In this document: one piece after another, positions 27,573 through 34,616 of the stretch | Layout: each line of letters begins with the position of its first letter | Position numbering within the stretch: position 1 is the first letter of the stretch | Assembly (NCBI GenBank): GCA_002840555.1 | Contig: PHBJ01000015.1 | Location: 19,609-83,608, forward strand | Length of the DNA stretch: 64,000 nucleotides | Direction of reading: 5' to 3' | Source: Deltaproteobacteria bacterium HGW-Deltaproteobacteria-13 | Lineage (GTDB): Bacteria > Desulfobacterota > Syntrophia > Syntrophales > Smithellaceae | Program-made: the position numbers and the translations under genes | The notes under the pieces: generated by a model | Seen by the model: the letters and a program-made list of their open reading frames with translations, nothing else | What the model was told of the DNA's origin: nothing | Databases searched by the model: none

Positions 27573-28394
27573 TCACCCCTGCCTTTGCTGTGCTTTATTG
27601 ATGGCCGCCCCCATCACCCTATCAATGATAAAAGGCAGATGCCTCTTTACGAAATAGGTCAGTTTGCCGTCAAATCCCGGAATGATCATAAAGGTGTTTT
27701 TCCTGATACCGGCAATAAGCTCTTTGGCAACAGCATCGCTGCTCATGACCCTGGCGCTGGCCGAGATGGCCCTGGTTTCCGCGGGTTTGGTGAGGTTTTC
27801 AGTGGCAAAACCCGGCGTATCGGTATCGGGCGGGCAAAGCACCGAAACGGTGATATTGTATTTTTTAAGCTCGCTTTTGAGACTTTCCGAAAATCCCACA
27901 ATGGCGAATTTCGAAGCCGCATAATCGCAGTAGCCGAAAACACCCAGAAAGCCCACCATGGAGGAAACATTGACAATCGCGCCGCCTTTCAACTTCATAT
28001 GCGGCACAAGAACCGAACACGCATTCCATATACCATAGAAGTTTGTCTTCATGGTATCATCCAACTGCTGATAGGTGATCTCCTCGAAATATCGGGGATA
28101 GGCCCTGCCAGCGCAATTGATCAGCACATCCGGTGCTCCGAATTCAGCCAGCGCCGAAGAAAGCACGCTCTCGACGCTTTCCCTTTTGGAAACATCCATG
28201 GATCTTCCGGCAAACTTCTGTCCCGCAGATATGCCGCAGGACTGTATTTGCCTTAAGGCTTCATCCAGCACCTGTTGCCGCCGGCCGAAGATAATGACAC
28301 TGGCTCCCCCGGCCGCCATTAACCTGGCGGTTGCCAGGCCGATACCGGAGGAACCGCCGGTTATGTAAACCAACTTATCCCTGAAATCTTTCAT
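27573..28394 (-). CDS. SDR oxidoreductase resembling 3-ketodihydrosphingosine reductase
   Basis: A 273-residue classical SDR. The cofactor site TGGSSGIG (12-19), NCAG, Ser144/Ser145, Tyr158 and Lys162 are present. The block CPPDTDTPGFATEN starting at 187 is characteristic of the KDSR/TSC10 type, which reduces 3-ketodihydrosphingosine, and the hydrophobic C-terminal stretch (KRHLPFIIDRVMG) also fits a membrane-associated enzyme. No serine palmitoyltransferase is seen in this window, so a true sphingolipid role is unproved. A strong AAGGGGAGAGGGG ribosome site precedes the ATG. Confidence 0.78.
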   Translation of the reverse strand: MKDFRDKLVYITGGSSGIGLATARLMAAGGASVIIFGRRQQVLDEALRQIQSCGISAGQKFAGRSMDVSKRESVESVLSSALAEFGAPDVLINCAGRAYPRYFEEITYQQLDDTMKTNFYGIWNACSVLVPHMKLKGGAIVNVSSMVGFLGVFGYCDYAASKFAIVGFSESLKSELKKYNITVSVLCPPDTDTPGFATENLTKPAETRAISASARVMSSDAVAKELIAGIRKNTFMIIPGFDGKLTYFVKRHLPFIIDRVMGAAINKAQQRQG

Positions 28395-28406
28395 CCCCTC
28401 TCCCCT

Positions 28407-29414
28407 TTATTTCTTTTTGAGCGAATCGATATCGACCGTTTTGAGCCATTCCATGGTTTTCTGGAATCCTTCCCGGTAAGTAATGCGTGGCTTCCAGCCC
28501 AATTCGCGCTCTGCTTTCTCGATGGAGAATCGGAATCTCGAACCCAGATTGGTAACGGTATAGGTCGTGAGCAAAGGACGATTTTTGATACCCAAAAACT
28601 TCCAGATGAATTCCATCACTCTGGCCGCGGCCATGGCTGACCAGTAGGGGATGTGCGTTTTGATGGGCTGGACACCCAGCGCCCGAGCTATTCCCGCGCA
28701 GAATTCCTGCAGGGTTGTCGACTCGCCGTCGTGCACGAGATAGCCGTTGCCGACAGCCCTTTCATCCTCGGAGATCAGCATCAGGAGATCGACAAGGTTA
28801 TCGATATAGGTGGGCCAAACGATGGCGTTCTTACGCCAGAAGATCAGTTCCCTTTTGATAATCGCGTCAGCAAGCAGCGGCACAAAGGTCTGGTCGCCCT
28901 CGCCGAATACCCAAAGGGGATAGACCATGGTCAGCGGCAATCCCTGCTCCTCGTGGTATTTGCGCATGACCTTTTCGGCATCTATCTTGGAATCAGCGTA
29001 GGGTTCGCCCCAATATTGCAGCGGCATGCTTTCATCCATCACCTTCGATTCGTCCGTGCCGAACACGTCGCAGGTGCTGACATCCACCAGGCGGGAAACT
29101 TTCGCGTCAACAGCCGCCCGGCAAATATTTTCGGCGCCGCCCACCGTAACCTCCCAGAACAGCTTTTTGGGTGCCCAGTCGGTAACAATCGCCGCCGTAT
29201 GGAATATGATATCGACGTTTCCGACCGCACGCCTGACCGCGTCATAATCGCGGATGTCGCCGCTGACAACTTCCACACCCAGCTCTTTTAGCCAGGCCTC
29301 GCCGGCATCACCCGGCAATACCAGCGCGCGCACCTTGTTGCCTTTGGCCAGATTAGCTTTGACGACATGGCGGCCGATGAATCCTGTAGCTCCGGTGATT
29401 AAAACATTTTTCAT
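28407..29414 (-). CDS. Extended SDR: NAD-dependent epimerase/dehydratase, 3-beta-HSD-like
   Basis: A 335-residue extended SDR. TGATGFIG (7-14) binds NAD; the active site is STCDVFG with Tyr139 and Lys143 (YADSK). The middle (VFGEGDQTFVPLLADAI) and C-terminal part (RFSIEKAERELGWKPRITYREG) follow sterol/3-beta-hydroxysteroid dehydrogenase-like and nucleotide-sugar epimerase enzymes. It is the first gene of the three-gene leftward operon with the KDSR-like enzyme 12 bases on. A role in modifying a lipid or isoprenoid alcohol is possible; the substrate is not known. Confidence 0.8.
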   Translation of the reverse strand: MKNVLITGATGFIGRHVVKANLAKGNKVRALVLPGDAGEAWLKELGVEVVSGDIRDYDAVRRAVGNVDIIFHTAAIVTDWAPKKLFWEVTVGGAENICRAAVDAKVSRLVDVSTCDVFGTDESKVMDESMPLQYWGEPYADSKIDAEKVMRKYHEEQGLPLTMVYPLWVFGEGDQTFVPLLADAIIKRELIFWRKNAIVWPTYIDNLVDLLMLISEDERAVGNGYLVHDGESTTLQEFCAGIARALGVQPIKTHIPYWSAMAAARVMEFIWKFLGIKNRPLLTTYTVTNLGSRFRFSIEKAERELGWKPRITYREGFQKTMEWLKTVDIDSLKKK

Positions 29415-29779
29415 ATCTCAACCCCTCTCCGCGCTGAGTGCGCACATTTTATACAAAGGTGATGCGAGAAACAAATAATGCTTATTAATGTAAATATATT
29501 TAAAAGTATAGGGAGGCTGTTTTTGCTTGTCAAGTCATATTAGGCGCCGCGAAAAAAGGACTTGGCTGTATCCCCGTCATTGAGAAAAATCGGCAACGCC
29601 ATGCGTTGGGGGCCCGTAGTCATGCAGCCGGGCAAGACGCTGGCGTTCGGCGCCATCGGAAGAGTTCCTTTCTTCAGTCATTAACTCTCCTCTTCTAAAA
29701 CATCCAACCAGATGTAAAAAAATGCCGCTGACATTTTTGTATGTTGACACAACGCTATTTTGCAGTTAAGTTTATAAAT
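29415..29779. other. Intergenic region with a moeA fragment
   Basis: Apart from the moeA remnant at 29586-29675 I see no gene in these 365 bases. The stretch leads into the tRNA-Sec gene at 29780. Confidence 0.6.
29586..29675 (+). pseudogene. moeA fragment
   Basis: About 90 bases match moeA 26653-26744 closely (long runs such as AATCGGCAACGCCATGC and TTCGGCGCCATCGGA). Translation gives KIGNAM...VVMQPGKTLAFGAIGRVPFF, equivalent to the MoCF-domain segment EIGNAM...MRPGKPLAFGAIGGVPLF, then a stop after SH. Neither end of the gene is present. It is a decayed partial duplicate. Confidence 0.75.
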
Positions 29780-29877
29780 GGAAGTGCCAAGGTCACTGGT
29801 GGGCCTCCCGGACTTCAAATCCGGTGTGGGGCGCTAAAACCGTCCTAGGTGGGTTCGATTCCCATGCACTTCCGCCA
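29780..29877 (+). tRNA. selC: Selenocysteine tRNA (anticodon TCA)
   Basis: A 98-base gene with encoded CCA. The eight-base-pair acceptor GGAAGTGC/GCACTTCC, discriminator G, anticodon loop CTTCAAA (anticodon TCA at 29815-29817) on a CCGGA/TCCGG stem, a long variable arm (GTGTGGGGCGCTAAAACCGTCCTAGG region) and a T loop GTTCGATTC match bacterial tRNA-Sec, including the GGAAG...CTTCCGCCA ends of the E. coli gene. It inserts selenocysteine at UGA codons followed by a SECIS. selA, selB and selD are not in the window. The anticodon and variable-arm part recurs as fragments at 27112, 31245 and 33570. Confidence 0.95.
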
Positions 29878-29965
29878 ATTAATCCTTTAATTCCAAACTA
29901 TTAACTTTTAAAAAGCGTGCCGATGCCGTGCCGATAAAGCGTGATCCATCTTCAGTGATGACTTA

Positions 29966-31159
29966 TTAAAGTTCTTTTAAATTGAGAATCTCTTTAATTT
30001 CTTGTTTCATTTCAACTTCCGTAAGAGGAGCTATCGCAATAGAGGATAATTTTATCAGGGCAAAATGAAATGCTCTACTCCCCATATCTTGCGTTACTCT
30101 AAAATAATACGTTTGCCCCGCCATTACTTCAACTGGTGTTGTTGGTTTTTCTTTAACATCTTTGTAAGCATAAGCTCCGACAGGATGCTTCCCTGCTTCA
30201 ATATCAAAAAAAGCAAATCCAACATAATTATCTTGATTCAACTTTTTGCTGTGATTTCCAACGGTAACTGTTATGTAATCCCATAGACCAGTGCCAACAA
30301 AAAACAATCTAGCGTTACCCTCTTTAGGTACCCATAAATTAGCCCCAGCCTTTATCAACTCATCTACAATATATCCCTGAGAACAAGAGAGGGCTGTGTC
30401 TAGAACGTTTTCACCATCTGCATTTTTCGCATTTATATCAGCCCCACTTTTAATAAGTAGTTTTATAACATCAACCGTTTGAGCTAAATCTGGATTCATT
30501 GCTTTCATATCAGTGCCTTTAACTAGTCGTTTAGCCATTTCAACTTTGGATAAACTAGAAGCATAAGGTAATTTAGAGGCGGCAAGAACTAAAGGTGTTA
30601 TGCCTGACAAATCTTTCGTTTCTAAATTGGCACCTTTTCCTATTAAGGTTTTTATAAGTTCAATGTCCCTATAGTCTACTGCATAAAATAATGCGTCATA
30701 TCCTTTCTTATCCTTGGTTCTAATATCTGCCCCTGATTCAATTAGTTTTTTTACCAAGTCAATTTTGCCTTTACATATTGAATTCATGAGTGGTGTTCGA
30801 CCTTCACCATCTTGTGCATTCACATCCACATCCATAAGAAGTTTAGTTATTTCGTAATTGACATCGTAATTAATTGCATAATGGAAAGCCGTATAGCCGT
30901 ACTTGTCTTTAACTTTTACATCAGCACCTTTATCAATAAGCATTTTCACTAATTTATAATTCCCGTTTGAAACTGCATACATTAAAGGGGTAACGCCAGC
31001 ACTATCTTGTTCATTGATATTAGCACCTTCATTTATAAGCTTTTGGGCAGCCAAAGAATCACCACTTGCTGACGCTTTGATTAGTGGTGTTGTTGAGGCG
31101 CAACCGGTGAGAAAAAATGCAAAAATTATAAAAGCTAAAAGAGCATGATCATACTTCAT
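29966..31159 (-). CDS. Ankyrin-repeat lipoprotein
   Basis: A 397-residue protein with a signal peptide ending in lipobox FFLTGC, so probably an envelope lipoprotein. About seven ankyrin repeats fill roughly residues 25-290, with units such as AGVTPLMYAVSNGNYKLVKM and GADVKVKDKYGYTAFHYAI. The C-terminal 100 residues have beta-rich character (RLFFVGTGLWDYITVTVGNH) and may be a separate domain with no family recognised. GGGGGT precedes the ATG. Ankyrin repeats mediate protein binding; the partner is unknown. It begins a string of leftward, poorly known exported proteins. Confidence 0.8.
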   Translation of the reverse strand: MKYDHALLAFIIFAFFLTGCASTTPLIKASASGDSLAAQKLINEGANINEQDSAGVTPLMYAVSNGNYKLVKMLIDKGADVKVKDKYGYTAFHYAINYDVNYEITKLLMDVDVNAQDGEGRTPLMNSICKGKIDLVKKLIESGADIRTKDKKGYDALFYAVDYRDIELIKTLIGKGANLETKDLSGITPLVLAASKLPYASSLSKVEMAKRLVKGTDMKAMNPDLAQTVDVIKLLIKSGADINAKNADGENVLDTALSCSQGYIVDELIKAGANLWVPKEGNARLFFVGTGLWDYITVTVGNHSKKLNQDNYVGFAFFDIEAGKHPVGAYAYKDVKEKPTTPVEVMAGQTYYFRVTQDMGSRAFHFALIKLSSIAIAPLTEVEMKQEIKEILNLKEL

Positions 31160-31244
31160 ATGCTACCCCCTAAATTATTTAGAATTATTGCTATTTCTTT
31201 TTAGATTGTGGTTTCGATTCGTATTTTTTAAGCGCTTCTTCAAT

Positions 31245-31283
31245 AACTTTCCGACGTTAGCACCCCACACTGGATTTGAATTA
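31245..31283 (-). repeat. tRNA-Sec-derived fragment F2
   Basis: A 39-base segment, reading TTAGCACCCCACACTGGATT on the plus strand, 36 of 39 identical to 33570-33608. About 23 bases are the complement of the tRNA-Sec anticodon and variable arm. It lies eight bases after the leftward stop at 31292. Confidence 0.6.
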
Positions 31284-31291
31284 CAGCCGCT

Positions 31292-31969
31292 TCACTTTTT
31301 TCCGGTCTTGATGGGCATAGTCCTCGAAAGCAATACAATACCATATCCAGACAAGAGCAATGCATACAATGGCCAAAAAATAAACCACCAAAGAATTCTA
31401 TAGCCGAGATTTTCTGATCTGACCTTTAAATTGATGGGTGACTCGATAATTAAGGTAACTCTTTCCCCAACCAAACTCTTTCCAACTTCAAGAATGGAAA
31501 CATTAAGAACTGTTCTCCCTGAAGGTAGTTTTGTAGACAATTCCCACAGCGGTGGCCAACGAAAACGCTTGGGATCATTATCATCGAAAAAAGGAACTAA
31601 ATCACGATTCATTGAAGTACCATTATAACCACTCATTGGTAACGCCTCGTAAATAACCTCTTTGTCTCTACAGCGTACGACTAGCTTTATAGGCTCACCT
31701 GGTTCGTCAAATTCAAGATTGCCATATTCTTTGGTACGCCATTTCCCAAGTTCAGATCTATCTTGATGCCAGCCAGATCGCTTGAATTCCAGTGTCATGC
31801 CTAGATTGCATGGAAAAGCACGGAATACGGAGATATTGATTGTTTCTCCAGGATTCAACTGAATAGGAACAATAACAACTGACGAAAAATGAGCAATGGC
31901 AGACCCAACTGTAACTACAATTACCAGTATGAACCAGATGGCCCAATTAATTTTCAGTTTAAGAGTCAT
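31292..31969 (-). CDS. Hypothetical membrane-anchored protein with two membrane segments
   Basis: A 225-residue protein not recognised. It has a hydrophobic segment near the N-terminus (WAIWFILVIVVTVGSAIA) and another near the C-terminus (ILWWFIFWPLYALLLSGYGIV), enclosing about 150 residues that should lie outside the cytoplasm. That part is beta-rich and contains two cysteines (FPCNLG, VVRCRD). It is the middle of three leftward hypothetical genes and ends eight bases before tRNA-derived fragment F2. No function is proposed. Confidence 0.6.
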   Translation of the reverse strand: MTLKLKINWAIWFILVIVVTVGSAIAHFSSVVIVPIQLNPGETINISVFRAFPCNLGMTLEFKRSGWHQDRSELGKWRTKEYGNLEFDEPGEPIKLVVRCRDKEVIYEALPMSGYNGTSMNRDLVPFFDDNDPKRFRWPPLWELSTKLPSGRTVLNVSILEVGKSLVGERVTLIIESPINLKVRSENLGYRILWWFIFWPLYALLLSGYGIVLLSRTMPIKTGKK

Positions 31970-31999
31970 AATGTGGCATAACCTTTAGCTGCTAAAGAC

Positions 32000-32962
32000 T
32001 TATGTACAGTTCTTTTTAAGCAATCCATTCCATGTTTTTTCGGCATCGAAATCCTTTTTGATCGCATTTTGATACGGGCTGTCATGAAATGCTTTAATGC
32101 CGTGTAAAATCATGTAGGACGGATAATAGGCAGGATATCCCAATGATCTGATATCAGAACATAATTTTGTTCTCGCACTTCCTCCTTTTTTGAGATCGAC
32201 CGACAGAGTTTTATTTATCTTATTAATTTTTTGTTTATCGATATTAGAGAAAGCCTCCATCTGAAGGACTATAATTCCTTGAGCCGCTGTCCTATCGGCC
32301 ACTCTTTCAGCATCAAATAATCCATACATATTTCCCAACATATACATTTCCGCTCCGACTGTATATTGTCCCAAGGCGATACATTGAACCACCCCCCTGT
32401 ATAGATCTGCCGGTGTGTATGTGTTTTTTAATTCCGAGACGGGATGACAGCCTACATCCTGTTTGGATTCCAAACTACCCTCAGTTCTCATACTGGTGAT
32501 TTTTCCTTTTTTCTCCGTAATTATATTCGGTCTGCCGGTAACCGCGTCTGAAGAATTGCAGGGATAAATTGCAGCCAGACGTTCAATGGTTGGCTGATCA
32601 CCATATGTAACATCAGGTAAATTTTGAGACTGACTGTAATTTACCAGTGATTGCGAAATTTCTTTTATGGTTTTTTCCGATGGAACACAGAAATATTTTC
32701 CATTATTCTTTTTTAGAAGATTGACAAACCATATAGCATCTTTTTTCGCGGAGTTACGTATAAATTGTTTCTTGGTATTTAAAGAGGAAAGCGGTGAGGT
32801 TTCTTTATTTGAGTCAAGCAATTCACATTTTTTCATCTCGTCCTGAGGATGATCGGTAATGATTTCGATCTTGTCTTTGTCAATACATTTATACAACGGA
32901 CCTGCATTGGCTGATGCTATAAAAGATAAAAACATACATAATATCAAAAACAGTCGTTTCAT
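32000..32962 (-). CDS. Hypothetical periplasmic protein, DUF4124-like N-terminus
   Basis: A 320-residue exported protein. The signal peptide (MKRLFLILCMFLSFIASANA) is followed by GPLYKCIDKDKIEIITDHP, which resembles the short DUF4124 module (LYKWVDxxGxxxYSD) of Gram-negative periplasmic proteins. The rest is helical, with a cysteine-rich spread (YFCVP, YPCNSS, VGCHPV, VQCIAL, LCSDIR, KKNCT). AAGGAG precedes the ATG. The C-terminal domain was not recognised. It may form a transcription unit with the next leftward gene at 31292-31969 (30-base gap). Confidence 0.6.
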   Translation of the reverse strand: MKRLFLILCMFLSFIASANAGPLYKCIDKDKIEIITDHPQDEMKKCELLDSNKETSPLSSLNTKKQFIRNSAKKDAIWFVNLLKKNNGKYFCVPSEKTIKEISQSLVNYSQSQNLPDVTYGDQPTIERLAAIYPCNSSDAVTGRPNIITEKKGKITSMRTEGSLESKQDVGCHPVSELKNTYTPADLYRGVVQCIALGQYTVGAEMYMLGNMYGLFDAERVADRTAAQGIIVLQMEAFSNIDKQKINKINKTLSVDLKKGGSARTKLCSDIRSLGYPAYYPSYMILHGIKAFHDSPYQNAIKKDFDAEKTWNGLLKKNCT

Positions 32963-33026
32963 CTCGTCTCCTTTTTAATAGAGTGGAATCTGAGCAATTT
33001 AATCTTTTTAATTAAGATGGATTTTT

Positions 33027-33060
33027 AACGATTATGGGTTGTAACCTAGCATAAAATTAG
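33027..33060 (+). repeat. Dispersed intergenic repeat, copy 2
   Basis: AACGATTATG followed by GGTTGTAACCTAGCATAAAA and TTAG; the 20-base core is identical to copy 1 at 391-431. It lies between two leftward hypothetical genes. Confidence 0.6.
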
Positions 33061-33153
33061 AAAATTGAAAATTATGGATAATGGGAAGGAAGAAATTATC
33101 TGAATACATGAACTTTAATTTTCAGGTAAAAGTTAAAATTTGTTTTGGAGAGA

Positions 33154-33456
33154 TTAAGAATATTTTGATTGTTTCTTTTTTCTCATCATTTTTTTATATA
33201 AAAAGACGATGCCAATGATGACAGCAAATGCCACCCATCCGAAGTCATACATATTTATTTCAAAGCCTAAGAAGCTCAAGATGTTGATGCCAAAAAATAC
33301 ATTGAGAATCAAAATAAGTGGAAAAATTAAAGCACTAAACAGTGGTATAAAAATAATGAATCCAATATCTCGGGCTTCTTCTAACGCGCTGTCAACCTTC
33401 GCGTAAAACAAAGTTTGCTTTATAATGTTAGTTGGTATCTTGAGTTTGACAGGCAT
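33154..33456 (-). CDS. Small two-span membrane protein
   Basis: A 100-residue protein with two hydrophobic segments (FIIFIPLFSALIFPLILILN and WVAFAVIIGIVFLYK) and a very basic tail (KKMMRKKKQSKYS), so the tail should face the cytoplasm. No family was recognised and no strong ribosome site is visible before the start. It lies between two dispersed repeat copies and is AT-rich. Moderate confidence that it is real. Confidence 0.45.
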   Translation of the reverse strand: MPVKLKIPTNIIKQTLFYAKVDSALEEARDIGFIIFIPLFSALIFPLILILNVFFGINILSFLGFEINMYDFGWVAFAVIIGIVFLYKKMMRKKKQSKYS

Positions 33457-33482
33457 AATTTAGTATTTAGTCGAATTTTTTT

Positions 33483-33515
33483 AACGATTACAGATTGCAA
33501 ATTAGCATAAAATTG
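33483..33515 (+). repeat. Dispersed intergenic repeat, copy 3 (diverged)
   Basis: AACGATTACAGATTGCAAAT followed by TAGCATAAAATTG. It shares its start with copy 2 and the TAGCATAAAATT end with both other copies; the middle has changed. Confidence 0.5.
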
Positions 33516-33569
33516 TAAAAACGCAAATTAAGGATTTTAGGACGAAAGAAATATCTTTTAACCTTCTTT

Positions 33570-33608
33570 AACTTTCCAACGTTAGCGCCCCACACCGGAT
33601 TTGAATTA
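33570..33608 (-). repeat. tRNA-Sec-derived fragment F3
   Basis: The plus strand reads AACTTTCCAACG and then TTAGCGCCCCACACCGGATT. This 39-base unit is repeated at 31245-31283. Its TTAGCGCC...GATTTGAA part is the exact complement of the tRNA-Sec anticodon-to-variable-arm segment. Confidence 0.65.
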
Positions 33609-33675
33609 ATCCCTCTTTAGGGTGATTGCCAGTTTTTAGGCGCATGTATATTTACGTTTTAGCATTATGTATTTC

Positions 33676-33703
33676 TTGACATACAAATTAAATTTGTTAT
33701 ATT
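33676..33703 (+). promoter_or_regulatory. Promoter with palindromic spacer, for the lipoprotein gene at 33866
   Basis: TTGACA (33676-33681), a 16-base spacer and TATATT (33698-33703). The spacer holds a perfect palindrome ACAAATT-A-AATTTGT (33683-33697), a likely operator. A leader of about 155 bases follows, containing a small ACCGC/GCGGT hairpin. Confidence 0.6.
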
Positions 33704-33865
33704 GCACATCACTAAAAAAAATGCCTTGCCAAGTTTAAGAATCACAGAACAATAAGTTACAAATAATAAAATATTTTCATGAGGTGTTATACCGCAAATT
33801 AGCGGTGTTTGAAGTATTAGCAAAAATACACATAAACGTTTTTATGTTTAATGGAGGATGAAGTA

Positions 33866-34546
33866 ATGAAAAGGTTTTCTACATTTATATTATCACTGTT
33901 GTTATTGATCAGCTTCATTTTACAGGGTTGTACTTCATTACCCAATCAACCTTACCTTTTAAAACAGACCTCTGAAGCGACCCCTCTGAAAATGGCCCGT
34001 TATGAAACGCCGAGACTTAGAGTCTATACGAATGGCGGCTTGGTGGCATCAGTCGTTACTGGCGCTGTAGTCGTTGGAGTGCTTGGAGCCGGATTAGGGT
34101 ATTTGATTCATGATGCAATATCGATACAATCGGCAAATCCTGATGTCCTTGATTATGGTAAATTAATAACGGATAAATTTGTTGAACGGTCAAAGAAAGA
34201 AATCCCCAATTGGCCTGCCATGGCAATGCAGGAGGCATTCGCCATAGAAAACGCTTCTATTGATAACACATCATATACCCTGACGCTAAAAGTAGGTAAT
34301 GTTAAAATAAACGCTAATTCCGGGTTATCGGTTGATGCGACTATCACCATGCAAGATAAGGAAGGAAAGACCGTTTGGGAGAAAGGCTATTGGTATGATC
34401 CGGTATTGTTCAACCGTTTGACCACCTTTGATGCTTTAAAAGCAGATAAATACAAGAAGCTCAATGAAGAACTTGCATTTGCCGCGGATGCAACGGTGAC
34501 GGACTTCATTAACCATTTTAATAATTCAAAACATCCGTCACCATAA
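33866..34546 (+). CDS. Hypothetical lipoprotein with a glycine-rich membrane segment
   Basis: A 226-residue protein. The ATG at 33866 has GGAGG eight bases upstream and begins a signal peptide ending in lipobox FILQGC; a start 15 bases earlier is less likely. A second hydrophobic, Gly/Val-rich stretch (VASVVTGAVVVGVLGAGLGYLIH) lies around 60-85. The remaining part is a soluble alpha/beta domain with YTLTLKVGNVKI and VDATITMQDKEGKTVWEKGYW, typical of periplasmic proteins involved in envelope assembly. Family not recognised. It is the only rightward gene in this stretch. Confidence 0.7.
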   Translation: MKRFSTFILSLLLLISFILQGCTSLPNQPYLLKQTSEATPLKMARYETPRLRVYTNGGLVASVVTGAVVVGVLGAGLGYLIHDAISIQSANPDVLDYGKLITDKFVERSKKEIPNWPAMAMQEAFAIENASIDNTSYTLTLKVGNVKINANSGLSVDATITMQDKEGKTVWEKGYWYDPVLFNRLTTFDALKADKYKKLNEELAFAADATVTDFINHFNNSKHPSP

Positions 34547-34616
34547 TCATGGGAGCAAGTCTTTGCCTGGCTCATCAGCTATGCAGGACACCGTGATTCA
34601 AAGGGGAGGTCTCTGT

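Noticed and set aside
31245..33608. Integron-like gene cassettes with attC sites (AACGTTAGC next to hypothetical genes)
   Set aside because: The repeats match tRNA-Sec instead, their position relative to the genes does not fit attC sites downstream of each gene, and no integrase or inverse core partner was found.
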